A stretch of DNA of 64,000 nucleotides from RPQJ01 sp963754125 (GCA_963754125.1 CAVWEX010000002.1:434001-498000), one strand, 5' to 3'. Shown: positions 50,899-61,936, counted from the first letter of the stretch. Numbers and translations: made by a program. The notes: generated by a model not told the origin, from the sequence alone.

Positions 50899-51892
50899 AT
50901 GGATTCATCCATCGAACATCTCCTCGCCCCCATCTCTGCCGAGAACCCTTGCGGTGCGGACCTCGAAGACACGCAGTTGCTCGCGGCCTTCGACGGTTAC
51001 CGGCTGTTCGGACAGATGTCGCCGTTGCCCGCCGAGACCAACTGGCGGGAGATCCGCGACAAGGCGCTCGAGGCCCTCGCGCAGAGCAAGGACCTGCGCC
51101 TGCTCGCGCACTTCGGCGCGGCGCAACTGAGGACCGGTGGACTCATCGGCTTCGCGGAGGTCCTGACGGTCGCGGGACGCTGGTTCGCCGAATTTCCGCA
51201 AGCGCTTTTCCCCCGTGTCGACGAGGACGCCATCCTGCGCAAGAACGCGCTGAATGCGTTTGCGGATCGAATGGCCATTCATCGACGCGCTTCGGCGGCA
51301 ACCGATCGTCTCGAATCCCCAGCTCGGCGCATTCAGCCTGCGGCACTTCGACATTGCGGCCGGCCGGCTGGCAGCGACCGAGGCTGACGATGCGCCCCCG
51401 AGCGAGGCGCAGCTCGTCGGGGTGCTGGCAGCCGCTCCGCCCGAACAGATCGGCCCGCTGGAAGCGAGTCTCGGCGCGGCGATCGAAGCGTTGCAGCAGA
51501 TCGACGACTCGATGCGGACCGCGCACGGCTACGAAGCGGCGCCCGACCTCGGGCCGCTGCTCGACCTGCTCAAGCAGATTCGCAAGATCCTGGCCGACGA
51601 ACTCGCGCTCCGTGCGGCCAATGCGATGCCGGTGGGCGCAGAGGCGGGCGGCGAGTCGTCCGGCGGGGGCGCCGTCATCGGAGTCGGCAGCATCAAGACC
51701 CGCGAGGACGCGATCCGCGCGCTGGATGCCGTCATCGCGTTCTTCCGCAAGAACGAACCCTCGAGTCCGGTGCCGATCTTCGTCGAGCGGGCGAAGCGAC
51801 TCGTGGCGAAGGACTTTCTCGAGGTGCTCGAGGACATCGCCCCGGATGGACTCGTCCAGGCGAAACGCGTTGGTGGTATACGGGATGAGTAA
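50899..51892 (+). CDS. tssA: T6SS cap/baseplate-associated protein TssA (one frameshift)
   Basis: Coordinates baseplate and sheath/tube polymerisation. From ATG 50899: MDSSIEHLLAPISAENPCGADLE, the ImpA N-terminal signature, then WREIRDKALEALAQSKDLRLLAHFGAAQLR. The frame moves +1 near 51275 (ATGGCCATTC), then FIDALRRQPIVSNPQLGAFSLR and the C-terminal VPIFVERAKRLVAKDFLEVLEDIAPDGL. About 330 aa. First gene of the tss unit. Confidence 0.9.
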
Positions 51893-51951
51893 GCATTCAT
51901 TCAAGGCGTGGCCCGTCCGGGCGGCGCGTAAATCCGAATCGGAGGTGCACA

Positions 51952-52467
51952 GTGGCAAAGCAGAGTAGTCAGAAGTTCATCGGTCGCAATCGCGCTCCGC
52001 GCGTGCAGATCGAGTACGACGTCGAGTTGTACGGCGCGCAGAAAAAGGTCCAGGTGCCCTTCGTGATGGGCGTCATGAGCGATCTCTCGGGCGACGCGAA
52101 GGAGCCGCTGCCGTCGGTCGACGAGCGCAAGTTCCTCGCGATCGACGTCGACAATTTCGACGATCGCATGAAGTCGATGAAGCCGCGCGTGGCTTTCAGC
52201 GTGCCGAACACGCTGACGGGCGAGGGCAGCATGGCGATCGACATCACGTTCGAAAGCATGGACGACTTCTCGCCGGCCGCCGTCGCCCGCAAGGTCGATT
52301 CGCTCAACAAGCTGCTGGAAGCGAGATCGCAGCTTTCGAACCTCATCACGTACATGGACGGCAAGGCAGGGGCCGAGGACCTGATCGCGAAGGTCCTGAA
52401 CGACCCGGCGCTGCTCAAGACGCTGGCCGCGCAACCGAAGCCGGAAGGCTCGGACGAATCCAAGTAA
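51952..52467 (+). CDS. tssB: T6SS contractile sheath small subunit TssB
   Basis: 171 aa, intact, start GTG 51952. VipA signature: SSQKFIGRNRAPRVQIEYDVE, VPFVMGVMSDLSGD, FLAIDVDNFDDRMKSMKPRVAF, LNKLLEARSQLSNLITYMDGKAGAEDLIAKVL. Forms the sheath with TssC, the next gene 18 bp away. Confidence 0.97.
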   Translation: MAKQSSQKFIGRNRAPRVQIEYDVELYGAQKKVQVPFVMGVMSDLSGDAKEPLPSVDERKFLAIDVDNFDDRMKSMKPRVAFSVPNTLTGEGSMAIDITFESMDDFSPAAVARKVDSLNKLLEARSQLSNLITYMDGKAGAEDLIAKVLNDPALLKTLAAQPKPEGSDESK

Positions 52468-52485
52468 TCACTCCGGGGACGACCA

Positions 52486-53973
52486 ATGGCTGATGCAAAG
52501 CAAGTCTCAGAACCGCAGGTAGCCGTACAGGAAAGCGACCAGTTCGCGGCGCTGCTGCAGAAGGAGTTCAAGCCGAAGACCGACCGCGCGCGAGCCGAGG
52601 TCGAGAACGCCGTCCGCACGCTGGCCGAGCAGGCGTTGCGCGAGACCACGGTCGTCTCCGACGACGTCATCGGCACGATCAAGGCGATCATCGCGGAGAT
52701 CGACAAGAAGCTGTCGGATCAGGTCAACGCGATCATGCACAGCGAGCGATTCCAGCAGGTCGAGAGCGCATGGCGCGGCCTTCACTATCTCGTCAACAAC
52801 AGCGAAACCGACGAGATGCTGAAGATCCGCGTGATGAACATCTCGAAGAAGGATCTCGCGAAGAACCTGAAGAAGTACAAGGGCACGGCCTGGGACCAGA
52901 GCCCGCTGTTCAAGAAGCTGTACGAAGAGGAGTACGGTCAACTGGGCGGCGAGCCGTACGGCACGCTCGTCGGCGACTACTACTTCGACCACACCCCGGG
53001 CGACGTCGAGTTGCTCGGACAGATGGCGCAGATCGCCGCCGCCGCGCACGCGCCATTCCTGGCTGCGGCGTCACCGACGGCCATGGGCATGGACTCGTGG
53101 CAGGAGCTCGCGAACCCGCGCGACCTCGGCAAGATCTTCTCGTCGCCGGAGTACGCCGGGTGGCGATCGTTGCGCGACTCGGACGACGCCAAGTACATCG
53201 GTCTTGCGATGCCGCGATTCCTGTCCCGCGTGCCGTACGGCGCCAAGACCAGCCCGGTCGAGGAGTTCGACTTCGAGGAAGAAACGGGCGGCGGCGAGCA
53301 CAGCAAGTACACGTGGTCGAACGCCGCCTATGCGATGGCCGTCAACATCAACCGTGCCTTCAAGCAGTACGGCTGGTGCACGGCGATTCGCGGCGTCGAA
53401 TCCGGCGGTGCGGTCGACGGACTGCCGGTTCACACGTTCCCGAGCGACGACGGCGGCGTCGACATGAAGTGCCCGACCGAGATCGCGATCAGCGACCGCC
53501 GCGAGGCGGAGCTGGCGAATTCGGGCTTCATGCCGCTGATCCATCGCAAGAACACCGACGTCGCCGCCTTCATCGGTGCGCAGTCGCTGCAGAAGCCGGC
53601 CGAGTACGACGACCCGGATGCGACCGCCAATGCGCGGCTGGGCGCCCGGCTGCCGTACCTGTTCGCGAGTTGCCGGTTCGCGCACTACCTGAAGTGCATG
53701 GTTCGCGACAAGGTGGGTTCGTTCAAGGAGCGCGCCGACATGGAGCGCTTCCTGTCGAACTGGATCAAGGGCTACGTGATCGGCAATCCCGGCGATGCAG
53801 GTGACGAGCTCAAGGCGCGCAAGCCCCTGGCAGGCGCCGAGGTCAAGGTTGAGGAGGTCGAGGGCAACCCCGGTTACTACTCCGCCAAGTTCCACCTGCG
53901 GCCGCACTACCAGCTCGAGGGCGTCAACGTGACGATGAGCCTGGTGGCGCGACTGCCGTCGGAGAAGAAGTGA
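52486..53973 (+). CDS. tssC: T6SS contractile sheath large subunit TssC
   Basis: 495 aa, intact. VipB signature: IIAEIDKKLSDQVNAIMHSERFQQVESAWRGLHYLV in two adjoining blocks, SPLFKKLYEEEYGQLGGEPYG, RFLSRVPYG, NAAYAMAVNINRAFKQYGWCTAIRG, and C-terminal YYSAKFHLRPHYQLEGVNV. A highly conserved family, so the identification is secure. Confidence 0.98.
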   Translation: MADAKQVSEPQVAVQESDQFAALLQKEFKPKTDRARAEVENAVRTLAEQALRETTVVSDDVIGTIKAIIAEIDKKLSDQVNAIMHSERFQQVESAWRGLHYLVNNSETDEMLKIRVMNISKKDLAKNLKKYKGTAWDQSPLFKKLYEEEYGQLGGEPYGTLVGDYYFDHTPGDVELLGQMAQIAAAAHAPFLAAASPTAMGMDSWQELANPRDLGKIFSSPEYAGWRSLRDSDDAKYIGLAMPRFLSRVPYGAKTSPVEEFDFEEETGGGEHSKYTWSNAAYAMAVNINRAFKQYGWCTAIRGVESGGAVDGLPVHTFPSDDGGVDMKCPTEIAISDRREAELANSGFMPLIHRKNTDVAAFIGAQSLQKPAEYDDPDATANARLGARLPYLFASCRFAHYLKCMVRDKVGSFKERADMERFLSNWIKGYVIGNPGDAGDELKARKPLAGAEVKVEEVEGNPGYYSAKFHLRPHYQLEGVNVTMSLVARLPSEKK

Positions 53974-54041
53974 TCCGGGAAGCCGGGCAACACTGCGCCG
54001 GGGACTGATGGCCGAGCTTTCTTTCAATTAGGAGAACCGCG

Positions 54042-54530
54042 ATGGCGATGGACATGTTTCTGAAGATCGAGGGCGTCAAGGGCGAGTCCCGAGATGCGGA
54101 TGCCAAGCACAAGGGTACGATCGAACTGCTGGCCTGGAGCTGGGGGCTGAGCAACTCGGGCACGGCGCACTCCGGCACCGGCGCCGGCGCCGGCAAGGTC
54201 AACGTGCAGGACCTGAGCCTGACGAAGTACATCGATTCGGGTTCGCCAACATTGCAGCTGGCCTGCTGCAACGGCAAGCACTTCCCGGAAGCGACAGTGA
54301 CGGTCCGCAAGGCCGGCGAGACGCCGCTCGAGTACCTCGTCATCAAGATGACCGAGGTGATGGTTTCCTCGGTCAGCACTGGCGGTTCGGGCGGCGAGGA
54401 TCGCCTGACCGAGAACGTGACGCTCAACTTCGCCAAGGTCGAGGTCACCTACACGCCGCAGGACGCGACGGGCAAGAGTGGTGACCCGATTCCCTACGGC
54501 TGGAACATCGCAGAGAACGTCAAGGTATAG
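54042..54530 (+). CDS. hcp: T6SS inner tube protein Hcp
   Basis: 162 aa, intact, with AGGAG 8 bp before the ATG (strong ribosome site, fitting high expression). AMDMFLKIEGVKGESRDADAKHKG, IELLAWSWGLSNSG, VQDLSLTKYIDSGSPTLQLAC, YLVIKMTEVMVSSVSTGGSGGEDRL and C-terminal YGWNIAENVKV are typical. Hexamers stack inside the sheath and carry effectors. Confidence 0.97.
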   Translation: MAMDMFLKIEGVKGESRDADAKHKGTIELLAWSWGLSNSGTAHSGTGAGAGKVNVQDLSLTKYIDSGSPTLQLACCNGKHFPEATVTVRKAGETPLEYLVIKMTEVMVSSVSTGGSGGEDRLTENVTLNFAKVEVTYTPQDATGKSGDPIPYGWNIAENVKV

Positions 54531-54544
54531 GCGTTTTCGTTGCC

Positions 54545-54590
54545 CGCTCCGGGCCGGTCGCCGTCGCCTGGCACCGGAGCGCGTTTCTTC
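54545..54590 (+). terminator. Hairpin downstream of hcp
   Basis: CGCTCCGG (54545-54552) pairs with CCGGAGCG (54574-54581) around a 21-nt loop, then CGTTTCTTC. It could act as a partial terminator or 3' stabiliser that raises hcp over downstream baseplate genes. The T run is short, so termination is probably incomplete. Confidence 0.45.
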
Positions 54591-54616
54591 AGCTTGTCCT
54601 TGACCCAGGGGCTCAC

Positions 54617-55438
54617 ATGCCACCGGAACTGAGTCCGCGTCTGGCCGCCGAGGAACGATTCCGGAACGGCGACCTGGCGGGTTGCCTCAAGGAACTTCAG
54701 GCAGCCGTCAAGAAGGACCCTGCCGACGCGAAGCTGCGCATCTTCCTCGCGCAGCTGCTGATGCTGCAGGGCGATTGGGACCGGGCCGTCAACCAGTTGA
54801 AGGTCGTCGGCGAGGTGGACGCAAGCGCGCTTGCCGATGGCTCACGCCTACAGCACGGCGATCCAGTGCGAGAGGTTGCGGGCGAACGTGTTCGCGGGCA
54901 CCCGGGGTCCGTTGCTGTTCGGCGAGCCGGAGCCCTGGATCGCACAGTTGATGCAGAGCCTGACCCTGCTGGGGCAGGGCAACACGCAACAGGCCGCGGA
55001 ACTCAGGGCGCAGGCGTTCGAGGCGGCACCGGCGACTGCCGGCACGCTCAACGGTGAGCCTTTTGCCTGGATCGCGGATGCCGATTCACGCCTGGGGCCC
55101 ATCCTCGAGGTGCTGCTTGAGTGGCGCCTACTACTGGGTGCCGCTGCACAGGGTCGCTCGCGATCACCATCGAGCCGCCGAGCGATGCGCGCGACCTGGT
55201 CTGGTTGCCGGCGCAGTTCCAGTGGACCAACGGCGGCGAGGCCATGGGCCTGATTCCGGTGCGTTACCCGGGTTCCGAGGCGAGTGAGGACTCTTCCATC
55301 CGTCTGGCGCGCAGGACCGAGTGGCGAGAGGTCGGACCGGACGCCTACGTCGGTCTCGGCCAGCGCGTCCTGACGACCGACGGCCCGGAAGTCGGGCTGC
55401 TGGAACTGCGAGAGTTGCAGCTCGAAGCACCCTCGTGA
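54617..55438 (+). CDS. tagJ: T6SS accessory protein TagJ/ImpE (three frameshifts)
   Basis: Accessory protein that binds the sheath subunit TssB in ClpV1-type systems. PELSPRLAAEERFRNGDLAGCLKELQ (TPR-like N-terminus), then +1 moves near 54838, 55125 and 55150. Pieces: STAIQCERLRANVFAGTRGPLLFG, FAWIADADSRLGPILEVLL, GAYYWVPLHRV, LAITIEPPSDARDLVWLPAQFQWTNGG and AMGLIPVRYPGSE. About 272 aa joined, normal length. Confidence 0.88.
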
Positions 55439-55481
55439 CGCTGAGGATGCTCGGCCTGGCTACCGCGGCAGGGGTGAATCC

Positions 55482-56258
55482 ATGGCGGAGCTGAGCCTCA
55501 AGGACCGACTGCAACCGGCGCTTCTCGATCGCCTGACCGACGACGAGAGAATGGTGACGGTCTTTCGCCTCACGCTCGACCACGGCCAGCTGCGCAGGCA
55601 CGGATTAAGCGAACCGGACGTCGAGCGCGCGCTCGGGTTGCAGGGATTGCGGCCCGTCGGGCCTGCGGTCGCAGCAGGGCCGGATGCGACGATGCGGGAG
55701 TACCTGGCGGCCGTGCGGTCGGCAAGCCAGGTTTCACCGCGCGCGCTGCGGGTTCGCGCGGCCAATGGCCAGGCGGACATTCCACTGACGGAATTCTGCA
55801 AGGTCGAAGCCACCGCCAGCGTGAACGCGCAGCTCGAGTCGCCGGACCGGCGCGCGATGTCCATGAGCAGGTTGCGCGAAGCCGTGCTTCGCGACCTGGG
55901 GTGGCTCTTCAACGCCTCGGGCATGGACGACATCGTCGACCTGGAGCCCTACCCGGAAGTCAGGCGCTCGGTGCTCAACTTCGGCTTGCGGTCGCTGGCC
56001 GGCCGTTCGGTCAGTTCGATCGATCCACATGACGTGTGCCGGAGGATTCGTGATGCGATCACGTTCTTCGAGCCGCGCCTCAGCCAGGTCCGCGTCACCC
56101 CGGAGACCCGGGACGGACCCGACGCAGGATTGACCGTCAGCTTTCTGGTCGAGGCGGAACTGTGGGGCCAACCGATGGCCCAGCAACTCTCGTTGCGGAC
56201 CAGCATCGACGTCGAATCCGGCGACGTCGTCGTCGACGATCGGGCTGGGCGACCCTAG
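55482..56258 (+). CDS. tssE: T6SS baseplate protein TssE with an extra internal segment
   Basis: gp25-like baseplate wedge protein that starts sheath assembly. 258 aa in one unbroken frame, against about 150-180 in most TssE. The N-terminus LSLKDRLQPALLDRLTDDE and the core SMSRLREAVLRDLGWLFNASG, YPEVRRSVLNFGLRSLAGR, VCRRIRDAITFFEPRL are canonical. Between them (residues about 24-125) lies an additional 75-100 residue stretch (VFRLTLDHGQLRRHGLSEPD, MREYLAAVRSASQVSP, FCKVEATASVNAQLESPDRR). 43 bp after tagJ. Confidence 0.9.
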   Translation: MAELSLKDRLQPALLDRLTDDERMVTVFRLTLDHGQLRRHGLSEPDVERALGLQGLRPVGPAVAAGPDATMREYLAAVRSASQVSPRALRVRAANGQADIPLTEFCKVEATASVNAQLESPDRRAMSMSRLREAVLRDLGWLFNASGMDDIVDLEPYPEVRRSVLNFGLRSLAGRSVSSIDPHDVCRRIRDAITFFEPRLSQVRVTPETRDGPDAGLTVSFLVEAELWGQPMAQQLSLRTSIDVESGDVVVDDRAGRP

Positions 56259-56266
56259 GCCGGAAA

Positions 56267-58140
56267 ATGGATACCCGACTCCTCCAGTATTACAACCGGG
56301 AGCTCCAGTACCTGCGCGGCATGGGTGCGGAGTTTGCCGAAGCCTATCCGCGCATCGCAGCACGGCTCGGGATGGACGGTCTCGATTGCGCTGACCCGTA
56401 CGTCGAGCGACTGATCGAATCCGTCGCGTTTCTCGCGGCGCGCGTGCAGCTCAAGCTCGATGCGCGCCACCCGGATTTCACCCAGCACCTGATGGAAATG
56501 GTCTATCCGACCTTCCTGGCGCCGGTGCCGTCCTGTGCGGTCGCAGAGCTCGTCCCCACGCTGTCGGAAAGCAGCCTGAAGGAGGGCTATACCGTTCCGC
56601 GAGGCAGCACGATGAACGCCCAGGGCGGGGCCGCCGACCGCACGCCCTGCCAGTTCCGCAGCGCCCATGACGTCGTCCTCTGGCCGCTGCTGGTCTCGGA
56701 GGCGAGGTACGTGGTCGGCACGAGCTCGTTTTCCACGCCGGGCCTCCAGCTCGACAGCCGCAGCCGCGGCGCCATCCGCCTGGGCCTGCGGACCGACGGC
56801 GGAGTCCCTTTTCGCGAGCTGCCCATCGATTCGCTGACGTTCTTCATTTCCGCCACCGCCGACCTGGCGGGAAAGATCTGCGAGCAGTTGATCGCCAACT
56901 GCACGGGTGTCGTCGTTCGTTCGCCCGGAGGCACGCACGCAGTGCTGCTGCCGGCGAGCTCGGTGCGCGCCGTCGGCTTCGAGGACGACGAATCGATGCT
57001 GCCGGTCTCGCCGCGCGGCTTCCAGGGATACCGCCTGCGTCCAGGAGTACTTCGCGTTCCCGGATCGCTTCCTGTTCTTCGCCGTGGACGGCCTGCGCAA
57101 GGCGCTCGCCGAAGTCGGCGGCGAGGAAGCGGAGCTCCTGTTCCTCGTCGATCGCAACCTGCCGGATCTCGAGAACGCACTCGATGCGTCGCAGTTCCGG
57201 CTCAACTGCACGCCCGTCGTCAACATCTTCCCGCGCTCGCTCGACCGCATCCATCTCTCGCCGCACGACACGGAGCATCACGTCGTGCCCGACCTGAGCC
57301 GGCCGATGGATTTCGAGGTGTACGCCATCGACCGCATTCTCGGCATCGGGTCGGGCGGGGAATCGCTGGTGGAAATCCTGCCGATGTACTCGACGGACCA
57401 TCGCAGCACCGAGCGCGAATCCCAGGCCTATTACTCGGTCCAGCGTCGCGCAAGGCTGCCTTCGCCCCGCCAGCAGCGCACCGGTGCGAGGACGAACTAT
57501 CTCGGCAGCGAGTGCTTCGTCTCGATCGTCGACGCACAGCAGCGGGAGCTTACGGGCGAGATCCGGCAACTGGACGTCACGGCGCGCTGCACCAATCGCG
57601 ACCTGCCGATCGGCCTCGGTTTCAGCAAGTCCGGGCTGGAGTTCGAGTTGCAGGGTGGCGCGCCGGTGCAGACGGTCCGCTGCCTGGCGGGGCCCACCAC
57701 GCCTCGTCCGTCGCCCGCGTTCGGCGACACGGCCTGGCGCCTGATCGGGCAGCTTTCGCTCAACTACCTGTCGCTGAGCGATACCGATCCCGACAAGGGC
57801 GCGGAGATGCTGCAGGCACCTGCTCGCGCTGTATGCGGATCCCAACGATCCGGTGGCGCAGCGGCAGGTCGACGGCGTGCGCCGGGTCAGTCACAAGACC
57901 GTCGTGCGCCGCATCCCCGGCGGCGGGCCGATCACCTACGGCAGGGGAATCCAGATCGGCGTGACGCTGGACGATTCGGCGTTCGAGGGCCTCGGCACGC
58001 TGCGGCTCGGCGCCGTGCTGGAGCGTTTCTTCGCCCGTCACGTCTCCATCAACTCGTTCGTCGAGACCCGGCTGCAATCTGCGGCGCGCGGTGAGATCAA
58101 GCAATGGCCAGTGCGGACGGGTTCGCGCCACAGCCTCTGA
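56267..58140 (+). CDS. tssF: T6SS baseplate protein TssF (two frameshifts)
   Basis: Baseplate wedge scaffold. ATG 56267: MDTRLLQYYNRELQYLRGMGAEFA, then YPRIAARLGMD and DPYVERLIESVAFLAARVQLKLDA are textbook TssF. Frame moves +1 near 57040 (before VQEYFAFPDRFLFFAVDGL) and 57815 (before HLLALYADPNDPVAQRQVDGV). About 623 aa joined. Starts 8 bp after tssE; the last 37 bp overlap tssG. Confidence 0.95.
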
Positions 58141-59129
58141 CGGCCTTGCAGCGCCTCAGGCAGGAACCCCATCGGTTCAGCCTGTTCGCGGCGCTGCGAT
58201 TGCTCGAACAGCTGGACCCGGCCCGGCCGCGGCTGGGCGAGGCGCGTCGGCCCGCCGACGAGTCGGTTCGGTTCGAGCAACCCCCGCACCTCACGTTCGC
58301 GCCGAGCGACGTCGCGACGGTCGAGGCGGGACCCGATGGCCGGCTCCGGCTCGCGCAGTACGGGTTCGGCATGTTCGGCCCCAATGGGGCATTGCCGTTC
58401 CACCTCACGGAATTCGTGTTCGAACGGCGCCGGCACCACGAAGATGCGGCCGTCAGCGATTTCGTCAACCTGTTCCAGCATCGACTGACGGCGCTTTTCT
58501 ACCGGGCGTGGGCCGACTCCGACCCCGTCGCCTGCCACTCACGGCCGGACGACGACGATTTCGCCGCCTTTCTCGGCGCGCTGATCGGCGTCTTCGACGA
58601 GTCGGCACGGAATCGCGACTCGGTTCCGGACTATGCCAAGCTGTGCCGGGCCGGGCAGATCGGCGCCGGTTCCAGGTCCGCCGACGGTCTCGAGGCGATC
58701 CTGTCGGACTATTTTCGCCAGAAGATCGAGGTGCGGGAGTTCGTCGGCAGCTGGTTGCGCATCCCCGAAGAGTTGCGCACGCGACTCGGAGGGACGGACG
58801 ACGCGGCCGTGCTCGGACGCGCGGCGACGCTGGGCGCCGAGTCCTGGCAGCGACAGGGCACGTTCGAAGTCGTGATCGGACCGATGCCTTTCGAGGCCTT
58901 CCTCCAGTTCCTGCCCGGATCGCGGGCGCTGCGCTCACTCGCAGACTTCATCCGGTTCTATACCAGCGGAGAGTGGGCCTGGCAGGTGCGCCTGCTGGTG
59001 GAAAAGGACGATGCGCCGGGTGTTGCGCTCGGCCAGGTCGGTCGCCTGGGTTGGACGAGCTGGCTCGGGCGCAAAGCCGGCGTTGCGGCCGACGTGGTGC
59101 TGCGTGACGAGCAGGCGGTGGCGGCGTGA
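58104..59129 (+). CDS. tssG: T6SS baseplate protein TssG
   Basis: 341 aa, intact. LQRLRQEPHRFSLFAALRLLEQ, ESVRFEQPPHLTFAPSDVA, YGFGMFGPNGALPFHLTEFVFER, DFVNLFQHRLTALFYRAWADS are diagnostic. Forms the wedge complex with TssE, TssF and TssK. Begins inside the tssF tail, so coupled. Confidence 0.97.
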   Translation: MASADGFAPQPLTALQRLRQEPHRFSLFAALRLLEQLDPARPRLGEARRPADESVRFEQPPHLTFAPSDVATVEAGPDGRLRLAQYGFGMFGPNGALPFHLTEFVFERRRHHEDAAVSDFVNLFQHRLTALFYRAWADSDPVACHSRPDDDDFAAFLGALIGVFDESARNRDSVPDYAKLCRAGQIGAGSRSADGLEAILSDYFRQKIEVREFVGSWLRIPEELRTRLGGTDDAAVLGRAATLGAESWQRQGTFEVVIGPMPFEAFLQFLPGSRALRSLADFIRFYTSGEWAWQVRLLVEKDDAPGVALGQVGRLGWTSWLGRKAGVAADVVLRDEQAVAA

Positions 59130-59194
59130 CGGCAATTGCCGCGCAATCGATACGGATCTGACAGTAATTCGACAGACAAAGGTGGAGATCAAGA

Positions 59195-61936
59195 ATGAGT
59201 GACATCAGCCGGGTCGCGTTGTTCGGCAAGCTCAACAACGTCGGCTACAAGGCGATCGAGGGCGCGACAGTCTTCTGCAAGCTGCGCGGCAACCCGTACG
59301 TCGAGGTCGTGCACTGGCTGCACCAGATGCTGCAGCTGCAGAACTCGGACCTGCATTGCATCGTCAAGGCGTTTGCGCTCGATCCGGGCAGGCTGGCGCG
59401 CGACATCACCGAGACCCTGGATCGCCTGCCTCGCGGGGCGACCTCCATCTCGGATCTCTCACCGCACATCGAGGACTCCGTCGAGCGCGCCTGGGTGTGG
59501 GCGACGCTCAAGTACGGCGATACGCAGGTACGCACCGGCTATCTGGTGATCGCCATGCTGAAGACGCCGGCGCTTGCGCAACCTGCTGGGCGGCATCTCG
59601 CGCGAGTTCGAGAAGATCAAGGCGGACCAGCTCGCCGACAACTACGAGAAGATCTGCGCCGGTTCGCCCGAGTCGAGCATGGGTGCGAGCGACGGCACGC
59701 AGTTCGGCGGCCAGGCGGCGCCGGGCGAGGCGAGCGGCGCCATCGCGCCGGCGGCGATGGGCAAGCAGGAAGCGCTGAAGAAATTCACCGTCGACCTCAC
59801 CGAGCAGGCGCGCAGCGGCAAGATGGACCCGATCGTCGGTCGCGACGACGAGATCCGCCAGGTGGTCGACATCCTGATGCGCCGGCGGCAGAACAACCCG
59901 ATCCTGATCGGCGAGGCGGGCGTGGGCAAGACCGCGGTGGTCGAGGGCTTCGCGCAGCGCATCGCACGGGGCGACGTGCCGCCGAGCCTGAAGGACGTGG
60001 AGCTGCGCGCGCTCGACGTCGGCCTGCTGCAGGCCGGCGCCAGCATGAAGGGCGAGTTCGAGCAGCGGCTGCGCTCGGTCATCGACGAGGTGCAGGCGAG
60101 CCCGAAGCCGATCATCCTGTTCATCGACGAGACGCATACGCTGGTGGGCGCCGGCGGCGCGGCCGGCACCGGGGACGCGGCCAACCTGCTCAAGCCCGCG
60201 CTGGCGCGCGGCACGCTGCGCACGGTCGGCGCCACGACCTTTGCCGAGTACAAGAAGCACATCGAGAAGGACCCGGCGCTGACCCGTCGCTTCCAGTCCG
60301 TGCAGGTGGACGAGCCCGACGAGGCCAAGGCCATCCTGATGATGCGCGGCGTGGCCAGCACGATGGAGAAGCACCACAAGGTGCAGATCCTCGACGAGGC
60401 GCTCGAGGCCGCGGTCAAGCTGAGCCACCGCTACATCCCGGCGCGCCAGTTGCCCGACAAGAGCGTGAGCCTGCTCGACACGGCCTGCGCGCGGGTGGCC
60501 GTGAGCCTGCACGCGACGCCGGCGGAGGTGGACGACAGCCGCAAGCGGATCGAAGCGCTGGAGACCGAGCTCGGCATCATCGGGCGCGAAAAGGCCATCG
60601 GCATCGACATCGGCAAGCGCGAGGCCGAGGCGAACGAACTGCTGGCGACCGAGCGTGCACGCCTCGAAGCATTGAACGTGAGGTGGGCCGACGAGAAGGC
60701 GCTGGTCGACGAGTTGCTGGACCTGCGCGCCAAGCTGCGCGACGGCGTCAAGCCGGTCGAGGGAACCGGCAGCAAGCTCGAGGCCGATGCGGAGGCCGTG
60801 GCGGTACTGGCGGGCGCGCCGACGGGCGATGTCGAGACCGAACGCGCGGCCAGTCTTGCGCAATTGAAGCTGGTGCAGGACAAGCTGACGGCGCTGCAGG
60901 GCGAGACGCCGCTGATCCTGCCGACGGTCGACTACCAGGCCGTGGCGGCGGTGGTCGGCGACTGGACCGGCATCCCCGTCGGCCGCATGGCCCGCAACGA
61001 GATCGAGACCATCCTGAAGGTCGCCGACAGTCTCGCGCAGCGCGTGATCGGCCAGGACCACGCGATGCACATGATCGCGAAACGGATCCAGACCTCGCGC
61101 GCGGGTCTCGACAACCCGAGCAAGCCGATCGGCGTGTTCATGCTGGCCGGCACCTCGGGCGTCGGCAAGACCGAGACCGCGCTCGCACTGGCCGAGGCGC
61201 TGTACGGCGGTGAGCAGAACCTCATCACCATCAACATGAGCGAGTACCAGGAGGCGCACACGGTCTCCACGCTGAAGGGCGCGCCTCCGGGCTACGTCGG
61301 GTTACGGCGAAGGCGGCGTGCTGACCGAGGCCGTGCGCCGCAAGCCCTACAGCGTGGTGCTGCTGGACGAGGTCGAGAAGGCCCACCCCGACGTGCACGA
61401 GATGTTCTTCCAGGTCTTCGACAAGGGCTACATGGAAGACGGCGAGGGCCGCACGATCGACTTCAAGAACACGCTGATCCTGCTGACCACGAATGCCGGC
61501 ACGGAGCTGATCGCAGGGCTCGTGCAAGGACCCCGAGCTGATGCCCGACCCCGAGGGCATGGCCAAGGCCTTGCGCGAACCGCTGCTGAAGATCTTTCCG
61601 CCGGCGCTGCTGGGGCGGCTGGTCGCGATTCCGTACTACCCGCTCAGCGACGAGATGCTGGGCAAGATCGTCAAGTTGCAGCTCAACCGCATCAAGAAGC
61701 GGGTCGAGGCGCGCTACAAGATCCCGTTCGAGTACGACGACGAGGTGATCAAGCTCGTCGTGTCACGCTGCACCGAGAGCGAGTCGGGCGGGCGCATGAT
61801 CGACGCGATTCTGACCAACACGATGCTGCCGGATATCAGCCGGGAGTTCCTGACACGGATGATGCTGGGCCAGCCCGTCACTGGCGTGCGCGTGGGCATC
61901 AGCGACGGTGCGTTCAACTATGAATTCGGCGCCTGA
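59195..61936 (+). CDS. tssH: T6SS AAA+ ATPase ClpV/TssH (three frameshifts)
   Basis: Disassembles contracted sheaths for reuse. ATG 59195: SRVALFGKLNNVGYKAIEGATVFC, the ClpV-specific N-domain. Walker A motifs GEAGVGKT (about residue 240) and GTSGVGKT (about 650), Walker B LFIDETHTLVGAGG and VVLLDEVEKAHPDV. Frame moves +1 near 59578, 61303 and 61525. About 912 aa joined. A GGAG-like site (GTGGAGATCAAGA) precedes the start. Last core tss gene in the window. Confidence 0.95.
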
